Shown: in pieces, positions 1 through 6,807 of the stretch
Layout of the letters: every line of letters starts with the position of its first letter
Position numbering within the stretch: position 1 is the stretch's first letter
NCBI GenBank assembly: GCA_030595485.1
Contig: JAUVDE010000010.1
Coordinates: forward strand, 1-19,544
Direction of reading: 5' to 3'
Origin: Draconibacterium sp.
GTDB lineage: Bacteria; Bacteroidota; Bacteroidia; Bacteroidales; Prolixibacteraceae
DNA: 19,544 nucleotides
Notes under the pieces: generated by a model
What the model was told of the DNA's origin: nothing
Database searches by the model: none
The model's input: only the letters and a program-made list of their open reading frames with translations
Program-made: the position numbers and the translations under genes

Positions 1-805
1 GTTTAGCTGAAGCTTTCTTTTTCGTCATCATTTTTAATCTGTTTGTGCTAAGAGCAAAATTTAGGTTATTGGTAATTCCAATAATTTGCATGCCCATTAG
101 CTGGTTTACTAAAATTGACTGGTATTTTCCAAGGGTGTGTCCCTGCGCAAGAACACCTTTGTCGGCTAAGTACTCATGGTTTTGTTTAATACTTCGTTCA
201 AACAACCAAATAAATGGGTTGAACCAAAAGATGACTGTTAACAGTTCTATAAAAAGCAGATCGAACCAATGATTCTCACGAATGTGCACTTTTTCGTGAG
301 CCAGTATTTCCGGCAGTTCGTCCTGTGTGTGAAATTTAGGATTTATAAATACAATGTTGAAAAATGAAAAGGGTAATCCGTATTTTTCGTTCTCAACAAT
401 TCGTACGCCGTTAAACGATTTAACGCGGTATTTAATCATTAAATGAATAAGAATAACAGTTTGGCTTAGCAAGCGAAGCATAAAAATAGCTGCTCCGGTT
501 AGGTAAATCAATAAAAGAGCCTGCGTCCAACTAAAGTTTATTGTTTCTTTTTGCTCAAGAATAATTGGTATGTTTTTAAAGGTATCGCTTATGGTTTGTA
601 TTGCAGGATTAGTGTTCTTAGCTTCAAGTAAAACAGAATATTGAAGTGGGAAAAGCGGTAGTAAAACGGCTGATGCGAGTGCCATAATTAAGAACCAGCG
701 ATTGGCAGCATAAAAAGTTTCTTTCCTCAGAAAGAGCCAGTAAACCAGATAAAACAGTACAATTCCGGCTGAGGCATGCAGTAGAAATGTAAAAATTGTT
801 CCCAT
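1..805 (-). CDS. BlaR1/MecR1-like M56 family membrane metallopeptidase (partial, C-terminus beyond the window)
   Basis: This is probably the sensor-protease partner of the BlaI repressor. In the BlaR1/MecR1 family a membrane zinc peptidase is activated by a signal and leads to loss of the repressor. The frame opens with ATG at 805 and stays open to base 1, giving 268 visible residues. Hydrophobic segments lie at about residues 5-27, 36-60, 94-122 and 183-202. The zinc site is clear: HEKVH at 170-174 (HExxH) and a likely third ligand E211 in HEYLAD, followed by the NRLKMM motif (255-260) common in this family. The start lies two bases after the blaI stop, so the two are almost certainly co-transcribed. 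The missing C-terminal part would show whether it has a penicillin-binding domain, a TonB-like end or another sensor, so the signal cannot be read here and beta-lactam sensing should not be assumed. Confidence 0.9.
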   Translation of the reverse strand, partial: MGTIFTFLLHASAGIVLFYLVYWLFLRKETFYAANRWFLIMALASAVLLPLFPLQYSVLLEAKNTNPAIQTISDTFKNIPIILEQKETINFSWTQALLLIYLTGAAIFMLRLLSQTVILIHLMIKYRVKSFNGVRIVENEKYGLPFSFFNIVFINPKFHTQDELPEILAHEKVHIRENHWFDLLFIELLTVIFWFNPFIWLFERSIKQNHEYLADKGVLAQGHTLGKYQSILVNQLMGMQIIGITNNLNFALSTNRLKMMTKKKASAK

Positions 806-807
806 GA

Positions 808-1185
808 TTAATCGTTGTTTTCTTTGTCTAATTCGTTTTCTGTAAGCTTTAGCAGTTCTTCTAGTTCGTTAATACCAAGGTTGTTTTCTTTTGCAAAAAA
901 GGTAGCCATTTTAGGAAATGAGCCGTTAAAGTAATTCTTCAACAAAGACGAAAACTGAACTTTGGTGTATTCTTGTTTGCTAACTGCCGGCGAAAACAGA
1001 TTCGTGTTTCCAATTTTTCGGTGTGAAACAAAACCCTTTTTGTCAAGCACATTTAAAACTGTAGCAACCGTAGTATAGGCGGGTTTATTTTCGGTGAAAC
1101 CTTCAACCACTTGTTTTACTACCCCTTCTTTTAAATCCCAAAGGATTTGCATTACTTGTTCTTCTGCTTTTGTTAATTGTTTCAT
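808..1185 (-). CDS. blaI: BlaI/MecI/CopY-family transcriptional repressor
   Basis: A 125-residue winged-helix repressor, the usual length for BlaI/MecI. The N-terminus (LTKAEEQVMQILWDLKEG) and the recognition region (PAYTTVATVLNVLDKKGFV, about residues 35-54) match the family pattern, and the wing follows at HRKIGNTNLF. The C-terminal half, with acidic helices to LDKENND, would be the dimerisation domain and the usual site of cleavage by the M56 partner. The start is ATG at 1185. It is the first gene of a two-gene unit with the M56 peptidase. Three dyads lie just upstream and one covers the predicted promoter, so autorepression is likely. The symbol is used for the family; the inducer and regulated targets are unknown. 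Confidence 0.93.
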   Translation of the reverse strand: MKQLTKAEEQVMQILWDLKEGVVKQVVEGFTENKPAYTTVATVLNVLDKKGFVSHRKIGNTNLFSPAVSKQEYTKVQFSSLLKNYFNGSFPKMATFFAKENNLGINELEELLKLTENELDKENND

Positions 1186-1213
1186 TCGTTCTTATAAATG
1201 ATTTTAACCGTCT

Positions 1214-1237
1214 ACAATAATCGTACTAAATTATTGT
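1214..1237. promoter_or_regulatory. Third dyad in the blaI leader
   Basis: Perfect inverted repeat ACAATAAT (1214-1221), N8, ATTATTGT (1230-1237), just downstream of the predicted blaI transcription start. It could be an additional repressor site or a leader hairpin. It differs from the TACTA/TAGTA dyads, so its link to BlaI is weaker. Confidence 0.35.
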
Positions 1238-1238
1238 C

Positions 1239-1254
1239 TACTACAAACATAGTA
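1239..1254. promoter_or_regulatory. Candidate BlaI operator 1 overlapping the blaI -7 box
   Basis: Inverted repeat TACTA-N6-TAGTA, plus-strand sequence TACTACAAACATAGTA. The -7 box of the blaI promoter occupies the centre, so a bound repressor would block the polymerase. Dyads of this TAC/GTA kind with short spacers are typical of BlaI/MecI operators; assigning this one to BlaI is inference from position. Confidence 0.6.
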
Positions 1255-1274
1255 ATAGAAAACAGCAAAAGCAA
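1244..1274 (-). promoter_or_regulatory. Predicted blaI promoter (Bacteroidota type)
   Basis: On the minus strand TTG (1274-1272) is followed after 20 bases by TATGTTTG (1251-1244), a perfect match to the Bacteroidota -7 form TAnnTTTG. Transcription would start near 1240, leaving a leader of about 55 bases before the blaI ATG at 1185. The -7 box sits inside the dyad at 1239-1254. Confidence 0.6.
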
Positions 1275-1291
1275 CTATATTTATAATAAAA

Positions 1292-1309
1292 CTACTAAAA
1301 ACATAGTAG
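1292..1309. promoter_or_regulatory. Candidate BlaI operator 2
   Basis: Inverted repeat CTACTA-N6-TAGTAG, plus-strand CTACTAAAAACATAGTAG. It has the same half-sites, the same 6-base spacer and nearly the same spacer sequence as the dyad at 1239-1254, and lies 54 bases upstream of it, about five helical turns, on the same face of the DNA. This supports a two-site operator with cooperative binding. Confidence 0.55.
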
Positions 1310-1325
1310 AATGTGTTTAGGGCAT

Positions 1326-1353
1326 AAAAAAACCACCTGGAATTCAGGTGGTT
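1326..1353 (-). terminator. Rho-independent terminator after the lipoprotein gene
   Basis: A 9-base-pair stem, AACCACCTG (1331-1339) with CAGGTGGTT (1345-1353), and a 5-base loop. On the minus strand it leads into a T-run (1332-1326). It lies 25 bases past the stop of the lipoprotein gene and separates that transcript from the blaI promoter. Confidence 0.85.
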
Positions 1354-1377
1354 CTGTATCTTTGTACTGTAACCGGT

Positions 1378-2097
1378 TTATTCCCAAGTTACTGTTTCTT
1401 CGCTTATTGCAATCTCTTCAATGTGTAGGTCTATTCTGTCTTGATTGGCAGCAGTACTTTCGAATGCGAAAGAATGAAGTTCAAGGGTATAATCTTCACC
1501 TACATTTGGATAACCATCGGCCCAATTCTCCGCTCCCATATTTTCGCCAATTACTAGCTTCGTATTTTGCTCCAGTACGAATGAACTTATAAAGGCTAAA
1601 TCACCGGTTGGGCTTAATAATCGAATTGAATGACCTTGAGAATCTGGGCCCGCACTCCATTCCACTGTTAAAACACCATCTATCATTTCGGTCAATGTAA
1701 TCTCCGAAAAGTCCAGATCAATAAAAGTTACTTTGTCGGAAAATTCATGAGGTACATCCTCGTGAAGGACAGTAAATAAATAGTCTCCTTCCATCGGGAA
1801 ATCAGGACTATAATCAAATAAATCTGCCGACTTTGCCCAAGTGTTTTCTATAGCATCAGTTGCTGTTAGCTGTATTTCGTCACCGTCGGGAGTTGAAACT
1901 TTTGCCATCGACATAGGTTGAGTACCATAGGCGAAATACGACTGTGCATATTGTGGCTCATCATGAATAATGCGTTTTGTGGTATATACATCGCCGATTC
2001 CTTCAAAGGGTTCTACATTGTCTTCATTACAAGAAATAATACCTGCCACGGCTACTAACAGGATAAAAGCGGTACTAATTTTCTGAATTTTAATCAT
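1378..2097 (-). CDS. Exported lipoprotein of unknown function
   Basis: The chosen start is ATG at 2097, giving 239 residues. The open frame continues 21 codons upstream, but that extension puts a charged stretch before an otherwise textbook lipoprotein signal. From 2097 the protein begins MIKIQKISTAFILL and reaches a lipobox ending IISC, with the lipid-modified cysteine at residue 23. The next residues are NEDNVE; an acidic run just after the cysteine resembles the surface-export signal described for Bacteroidota lipoproteins, so display on the cell surface is plausible. The rest is acidic, rich in short beta-strand-like stretches, and shows no catalytic motif or family I recognise. It may be made of one or two beta-sandwich domains. 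It is closed by a strong terminator and probably has its own promoter in the 143 bases after mfd. Confidence 0.8.
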   Translation of the reverse strand: MIKIQKISTAFILLVAVAGIISCNEDNVEPFEGIGDVYTTKRIIHDEPQYAQSYFAYGTQPMSMAKVSTPDGDEIQLTATDAIENTWAKSADLFDYSPDFPMEGDYLFTVLHEDVPHEFSDKVTFIDLDFSEITLTEMIDGVLTVEWSAGPDSQGHSIRLLSPTGDLAFISSFVLEQNTKLVIGENMGAENWADGYPNVGEDYTLELHSFAFESTAANQDRIDLHIEEIAISEETVTWE

Positions 2098-2240
2098 TTG
2101 TGTTTCTTTTAATCGATACAAAATAATAAGTTTTTTTTCAATTTTACTACAACTGTTCAATATAGATGCAAGATTTGGATTTAGGTTGCGTGGCCATCGA
2201 ATTTTATTGTTGCAAGCTAATACTTTTAAAAGGAGTGAAG

Positions 2241-5200
2241 CTAGCTTTGAAGTTCGTTAACTATTTCTTTAAGAATATAGTCGGCAGTTTCAACATTTGG
2301 AATATTCGAAAACGAAAGGGTAAGTTTTCCTTTTGCTTCTTTCATTTGACCTTTTGTACTGGTTTTTTGAATGTATTGAACGATTTTAATAAATCCCGGA
2401 CTTTGGTAAAAGCTTGATTTTTGGTCGGAAACAAAGTAGCAAATCATTTTTTTATTTTTCAGAATGATTTTTTCCATGCTCAAATCAATAGCTTTCCAAC
2501 GCAGTGGCAAAATATCTAATAATTCGCGGCTTTCTTTTGGCAGTTCTCCAAAACGGTCGAGCAAACCTTTTCTAAAAGTTTCTAATTGATGTTGGTCTGT
2601 AATGCTGTCCAGTTCGCGGTATAACAACATGCGCTCCGAGTTCCCGGGAATGTAATCTCCTGAGAATAACAATTCCATGTCGGTATCGATAACACAGTCG
2701 TTTACAAATTTCATTTTCAGAAATGCCTGCGATTGATTCTTGTCTTCTTCTTCAAATAACTCCTTAAATTCACCTTGTTTTAGTTCCTGAATGGCTTCGT
2801 TTAAAATTCGATGATAGGTTTCAAAACCAATGTCGGCAATAAAACCACTCTGTTCACCACCCAGCATATTTCCGGCTCCTCGAATATCTAAATCTTGCAT
2901 GGCAATGTTAAAACCACTCCCCAGCTCCGAAAATTGCTCAATGGCCTGCAAACGACGACGAGCTTCGGTGCTAACATGCGAAAGTGGCGGAGCAATTAGG
3001 TAGCAAAAAGCTTTTTTATTCGAACGGCCTACTCTGCCACGCAACTGGTGCAAATCGCTTAAACCAAAGTTTTGTGCCTGATTAATTATTATGGTATTGG
3101 CATTCGGAATATCGAGTCCCGATTCGATTATAGTGGTGGCAATAAGCACATCGAATTTGCCATTTATAAAATCGAGCATCACCTTTTCCAGTTTTGGCCC
3201 ATCCATTTGCCCATGACCAACAACGGTTCTAACCCCCGGTACAATTCGTTTTATGGTAGCTTCAACTTCAGAAATATTTTGCACACGGTTATGAATAAAA
3301 AACACCTGACCATTACGGTCGGTTTCGTATTCAATTGCCTCTTTTATAAGTTGGTCGTTAAATCCATGCACCTCTGTATTAATAGGGTAGCGGTTTGGCG
3401 GCGCAGTTTGCATAATTGAAAGGTCGCGGGCTCCCATTAACGAAAATTGTAAAGTTCGCGGAATTGGTGTTGCTGTTAAAGTAAGTGTGTCTACATTCAC
3501 TTTAAATTGCTTCAACTTTTCCTTTACCGAAACTCCAAACTTTTGTTCCTCATCAATAATAAGCAAACCTAAGTCTTTAAACTTAACGTCTTTGCTGACC
3601 AAACGATGTGTGCCAATAATTATATCTATTTTTCCCTCGGTAACTTCTTTTAGAACGCCTTTTATTTCGGTAGTTGATTTTAACCGACTGACATAACCAA
3701 TGTTAACAGGAAAATCTTTTAATCGTTCCGAGAAAGTTTTAAAATGCTGCAGTGCAAGTATGGTGGTTGGCACCAAAATAGCAACTTGTTTACTGTCGGA
3801 AACAGATTTAAATGCAGCACGAATAGCAATTTCAGTTTTACCAAAACCAACGTCGCCACAAACCAATCGATCCATGGGAATGGTTTTTTCCATGTCGGCT
3901 TTTACAGCAGCGGTTGCTTTCTCTTGGTCGGGAGTGTCTTCGTATATAAACGATGCTTCCAGCTCGGTTTGCAAGTACGAATCGTGCGAAAATGCAAAAC
4001 CTTTTTCAGCACGGCGTTTGGCGTACAAAGCAATAAGTTCTTTGGCAATATCTTTAACTTTTGCTTTGGTGCGGCTTTTCATTTTCTGCCAGGCACCGGT
4101 ACCCAACTTATTTATTTTGGGTTCACTGCCGTCTTTCCCCTTGTATTTTGAAATACGGTGCAAGGAATGAATACTTACCAAAAGCGAGTCGTTATCCTTA
4201 TAAACTAAACGTATAGCTTCCTGCATTTTCCCGTTAACCTCGGTTTTTGCTAGTCCCGCAAATTTTCCAATTCCATGGTCAATATGTACCACATAATCGC
4301 CCGGATGAAGTTTATTCAACTCCTTTAGTGAAATGGCTACTTTTTGTGCTTTTCGGCTTTTGAGTTTGAAGCGGTGGTAACGTTCAAAAATCTGATGGTC
4401 AGTATAAAAACAAGCTTTTAATTCATGGTCAATGAAACCTTCGTGTAAGATAAAATTAACCGGTTTAAAGTTAACCTTGACCTTGGTGTCCACAAAAATA
4501 GATTGTAAGCGTTCAATTTGTTTTTCCTGGTTTGAAAGAATAAAAATTTCATAGCCATTTTTATTGTGCTCTGTTAAATTAGCACCCAGCAGTTCGAAAT
4601 TTTTATTAAAAACAGGTTGCGACGAGTTAGAAAAATCAAGTGTTTCATTGGCTTTAAAAGCCTGGTCGTTTCCAAAATCGAATACCGTTTTATCAATAAA
4701 TTGATTTTGTAATTCGGTTCCGGCAACTATTAATTCGGCAATATTTTCTTCTGCGCGTTCAACAATGGTTTGGCGGTAAATATCCGAAACACGATCGAAA
4801 AACTGAGTTAGGTTATTTCCTACCCACAGGTCTTCACTTTCCAAAAACTCAACAAACGAAATACGTTCTCCTTCAATATTGTTATTCTGAATATTTGGAA
4901 CAATCGTAATTTTCTTGAACTTGTCTTTCGAGAGCTGATTGTCGATATCAAAACTACGAATTGAATCAATTTCGTCACCAAAAAAATCGAGACGATACGG
5001 ATCTTCATGCGAGAAAGAAAAAACATCAACGATACTTCCACGAATTGAAAACTGCCCCGGTTCGTAAACAAAGTCAACACGCTCAAAACCATATTCGTAC
5101 AAAAACTCATTGATGAATTCAATGGAAATTTTATCCTTGGTTTTTACCTGAAGTGTATTGCTTTCGAGACTTGCATTTGAAATTACTTTTTCAACTATCG

Positions 5201-5630
5201 CTTCGGGATAGGTAAGTACCAAATAAGGTTTTTCTTTTTTCGAAAATAGATTTAGAACCTCGGTACGTTGTACAATATTCTCTTGCTCGGTTTGGTCGAA
5301 TTGCACCGAACGCTTGTACGACGAAGGGAAAAACAAAATATTTTCCTGTAATCCCAGGTTATTAAAATCGTCGTAAAAGTAGGCAGCTTCCTCACGATCG
5401 TTGAGTAAAACAATTATGTTTTTGTTTGATTTTTGAAATAACTGAGAAAGAAGAATGGTTTTAAAAGAGCCAATAAGCCCATGCAGGTGAAGTTTTTCAC
5501 CCGGGGGGGCAGCCATTTTTCCCACAAGCTGTGTAAGACCGGAATGCCCCTCGAAATATTTTAGAAATGCCGTTGTATCCAACGCTAAAATTTTTGGCAA
5601 AGATAGTTTTTCATGAGTTCTAGAAAACAA
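2241..5630 (-). CDS. mfd: Transcription-repair coupling factor Mfd
   Basis: Mfd binds RNA polymerase stalled at DNA damage, pushes it off using ATP, and recruits UvrA for nucleotide excision repair. Numbering from the first codon of the longest frame, domains run in the normal order. The UvrB-like N-terminal region includes GSIVDVFSFSHEDP at 198-211. The RNA polymerase interaction domain has HPGDYVVHIDHGIGKFAGL at 442-460. The RecG-like helicase core has Walker A GDVGFGKTE at 592-600, DEEQ at 693-696, TATPIPRTL at 719-727 and GRVGRS at 865-870. A C-terminal TRCF domain follows. The length (up to 1129 residues) is normal. The start is unsettled: the longest frame opens with TTG at 5630, inside the T-run of the preceding terminator, with no in-frame ATG upstream before the stop at 5663-5661. 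TTG at 5582 (giving MDTTAFLKYFEG) or ATG at 5516 are alternatives; the helix before 5516 looks like genuine Mfd sequence, which favours 5582. Confidence 0.97.
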   Translation of the reverse strand: MFSRTHEKLSLPKILALDTTAFLKYFEGHSGLTQLVGKMAAPPGEKLHLHGLIGSFKTILLSQLFQKSNKNIIVLLNDREEAAYFYDDFNNLGLQENILFFPSSYKRSVQFDQTEQENIVQRTEVLNLFSKKEKPYLVLTYPEAIVEKVISNASLESNTLQVKTKDKISIEFINEFLYEYGFERVDFVYEPGQFSIRGSIVDVFSFSHEDPYRLDFFGDEIDSIRSFDIDNQLSKDKFKKITIVPNIQNNNIEGERISFVEFLESEDLWVGNNLTQFFDRVSDIYRQTIVERAEENIAELIVAGTELQNQFIDKTVFDFGNDQAFKANETLDFSNSSQPVFNKNFELLGANLTEHNKNGYEIFILSNQEKQIERLQSIFVDTKVKVNFKPVNFILHEGFIDHELKACFYTDHQIFERYHRFKLKSRKAQKVAISLKELNKLHPGDYVVHIDHGIGKFAGLAKTEVNGKMQEAIRLVYKDNDSLLVSIHSLHRISKYKGKDGSEPKINKLGTGAWQKMKSRTKAKVKDIAKELIALYAKRRAEKGFAFSHDSYLQTELEASFIYEDTPDQEKATAAVKADMEKTIPMDRLVCGDVGFGKTEIAIRAAFKSVSDSKQVAILVPTTILALQHFKTFSERLKDFPVNIGYVSRLKSTTEIKGVLKEVTEGKIDIIIGTHRLVSKDVKFKDLGLLIIDEEQKFGVSVKEKLKQFKVNVDTLTLTATPIPRTLQFSLMGARDLSIMQTAPPNRYPINTEVHGFNDQLIKEAIEYETDRNGQVFFIHNRVQNISEVEATIKRIVPGVRTVVGHGQMDGPKLEKVMLDFINGKFDVLIATTIIESGLDIPNANTIIINQAQNFGLSDLHQLRGRVGRSNKKAFCYLIAPPLSHVSTEARRRLQAIEQFSELGSGFNIAMQDLDIRGAGNMLGGEQSGFIADIGFETYHRILNEAIQELKQGEFKELFEEEDKNQSQAFLKMKFVNDCVIDTDMELLFSGDYIPGNSERMLLYRELDSITDQHQLETFRKGLLDRFGELPKESRELLDILPLRWKAIDLSMEKIILKNKKMICYFVSDQKSSFYQSPGFIKIVQYIQKTSTKGQMKEAKGKLTLSFSNIPNVETADYILKEIVNELQS
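5598..5630 (-). promoter_or_regulatory. Candidate mfd promoter inside the longest mfd frame
   Basis: On the minus strand TTG (5630-5628) is followed after 22 bases by TATCTTTG (5605-5598), a perfect TAnnTTTG -7 box. It lies just past the terminator of the peroxiredoxin gene, where a new promoter is expected. If real, transcription starts near 5592 and the TTG at 5630 cannot be the translation start. Confidence 0.45.
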
Positions 5631-5650
5631 AAAAGGAGCAAAATTGCTCC
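5624..5650 (-). terminator. Rho-independent terminator after the peroxiredoxin gene
   Basis: On the minus strand the hairpin GGAGCA-ATTT-TGCTCC (5650-5635) leads into TTTTTTGTTTT (5634-5624). It lies 29 bases after the peroxiredoxin stop. The T-run covers the first codon of the longest mfd frame. Confidence 0.75.
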
Positions 5651-5679
5651 CTTTCTCCGATTATGGTCAATTTAATTCT

Positions 5680-6243
5680 CTACGAGTTCTGTTTAATAAA
5701 CTCTAAGATATCTTTTGTGTCCTGTTTTACATCAACCGATGTATTTTTGTAGGCAATTTTCCCGTTTTTATCAATTACAAAAGTCCAGCGACTTGGGGTG
5801 TTTCCACGGACCAAATCAAAACTTTTCCCATCAATTTCGCGTGTAATGGTTCCGCCATCGCGCATGGGTACGCCAAATTTTGTGGCAATTTCACCCGATT
5901 CATCCGAAAGTAAAGGGAAGTTTAAATTGTGCGCTTTTTTGAAAAGCTTTAAGCCTTCAACGTTGTCGCCGCTAACTCCAACAACAACAGCATCGGCATC
6001 GGCAATTTGGCTTTTAAAATCGCGGTAAGCACAAGCTTGTTTTGTACAGCCTCCGGTCATTGCAGCGGGGTAAAAATACACCACAACAAATTTGTCGCCT
6101 ATATAATCACTCACATTCCAGCTTGAGCCATCGTCGGCTAATGTTTTAAACTTGGGAGCTTTATCTCCTACGTTCAATTCTTGTGAATATCCATTTGTAG
6201 CAAATACAAATGCTAAAACTAAAAGTATTAATGTTGATTTCAT
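5680..6243 (-). CDS. Exported PrxQ/BCP-type peroxiredoxin
   Basis: A thiol peroxidase that reduces hydrogen peroxide and organic peroxides. The 187-residue protein has a signal peptide (about residues 1-20, MKSTLILLVLAFVFATNGYS), so it probably works in the periplasm, whereas most BCP/PrxQ proteins are cytoplasmic. The active-site pattern PxxxTxxC is at P59-T63-C66 (YPAAMTGGCTKQAC). The second cysteine, C71, is five residues after the first, the atypical 2-Cys spacing of PrxQ. The conserved arginine appears in PSRWTFVID near residue 152. The start is ATG at 6243. A strong terminator follows, so it is probably a single-gene transcript, divergent from the zinc-ribbon gene. No matching exported thioredoxin-like reductant is visible in the window. 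Confidence 0.92.
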   Translation of the reverse strand: MKSTLILLVLAFVFATNGYSQELNVGDKAPKFKTLADDGSSWNVSDYIGDKFVVVYFYPAAMTGGCTKQACAYRDFKSQIADADAVVVGVSGDNVEGLKLFKKAHNLNFPLLSDESGEIATKFGVPMRDGGTITREIDGKSFDLVRGNTPSRWTFVIDKNGKIAYKNTSVDVKQDTKDILEFIKQNS

Positions 6244-6390
6244 TTGGTTTTTTCTATTGTTTAGTAATTACTACAAATTATTCGAGAAATTGTTTCGTTA
6301 CCGGAAAGCTTTAGCCTAAAAGTATTCTCTACAACATAAAGCGTTTTAAATCAGGGATAAAATCACTAAATTTAAAGGAAGCATTTAATT

Positions 6391-6807
6391 ATGGGACATG
6401 CCTATGCATATCGTTGCGACTATTGTGGTTTCCAGGAAAATTTTAACCAGGGACATGGTTTTTTAGTGCATTCTCAGCCGGTAAAAGAATACCTGAAACA
6501 GCGTACTCAAATCTTTCATTATAAAACACATAACTTACTTCGAAATCTTTCGCGCAAAAACAAGGACTTGTATTTAAAGGCCGGGTTTCAAATTTACAAA
6601 TGCCCCAAGTGTCGAACTTTACAAGATAAAGTGGAAGTTACTGTTTTTAACGATGAAAAAGAGGTTCATAAAAGTGAATTTCGTTGTAAGGACTGTAGAA
6701 CTCGTTTACGGCTTACCAATATTCACCGGCTAAAAAAGGCCATTTGTCCTAAATGCCACAAACGTACTTTTCAACGCGATTATTCAAGTCAAGAACTTTG
6801 GGATTAA
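6391..6807 (+). CDS. Small double zinc-ribbon protein of unknown function
   Basis: A 138-residue basic protein with four CxxC pairs: C9/C12 (CDYC), C71/C74 (CPKC), C99/C102 (CKDC) and C119/C122 (CPKC). They most simply form two zinc ribbons, one from pairs 1 and 2 closing around a helical insert (residues 31-65), the other from pairs 3 and 4. There is no signal peptide or membrane segment, so it is cytoplasmic. Zinc ribbons with such basic surroundings often bind nucleic acid or ribosomes, but nothing here proves a role. The start is ATG at 6391. The gene is divergent from the peroxiredoxin and convergent with the exported helical protein; its TAA (6805-6807) overlaps the TAA of that gene (6806-6804). 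Confidence 0.8.
   Translation: MGHAYAYRCDYCGFQENFNQGHGFLVHSQPVKEYLKQRTQIFHYKTHNLLRNLSRKNKDLYLKAGFQIYKCPKCRTLQDKVEVTVFNDEKEVHKSEFRCKDCRTRLRLTNIHRLKKAICPKCHKRTFQRDYSSQELWD

Noticed and set aside
1..1185. Calling the blaI-M56 pair a beta-lactam resistance system
   Set aside because: No beta-lactamase or penicillin-binding protein gene is present, and the sensor part of the M56 protein is outside the window. BlaI/M56 pairs in Bacteroidota also control other functions.
1311..1592. Plus-strand open frame of 93 codons beside the blaI operator
   Set aside because: It runs through the terminator hairpin and into the lipoprotein gene on the other strand, and has no signal or domain.
3072..4170. Several plus-strand open frames of 69-156 codons opposite mfd
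   Set aside because: They lie wholly inside the conserved helicase core of Mfd on the other strand, have no family motifs, and are explained as shadows of the real gene.
6262..6273. Perfect 12-base palindrome TAGTAATTACTA upstream of the peroxiredoxin gene
   Set aside because: Its position suits an operator and it recalls the TACTA/TAGTA half-sites near blaI, but the half-sites are in the opposite order with no spacer. Several 12-base palindromes are expected by chance in an AT-rich window of this size.
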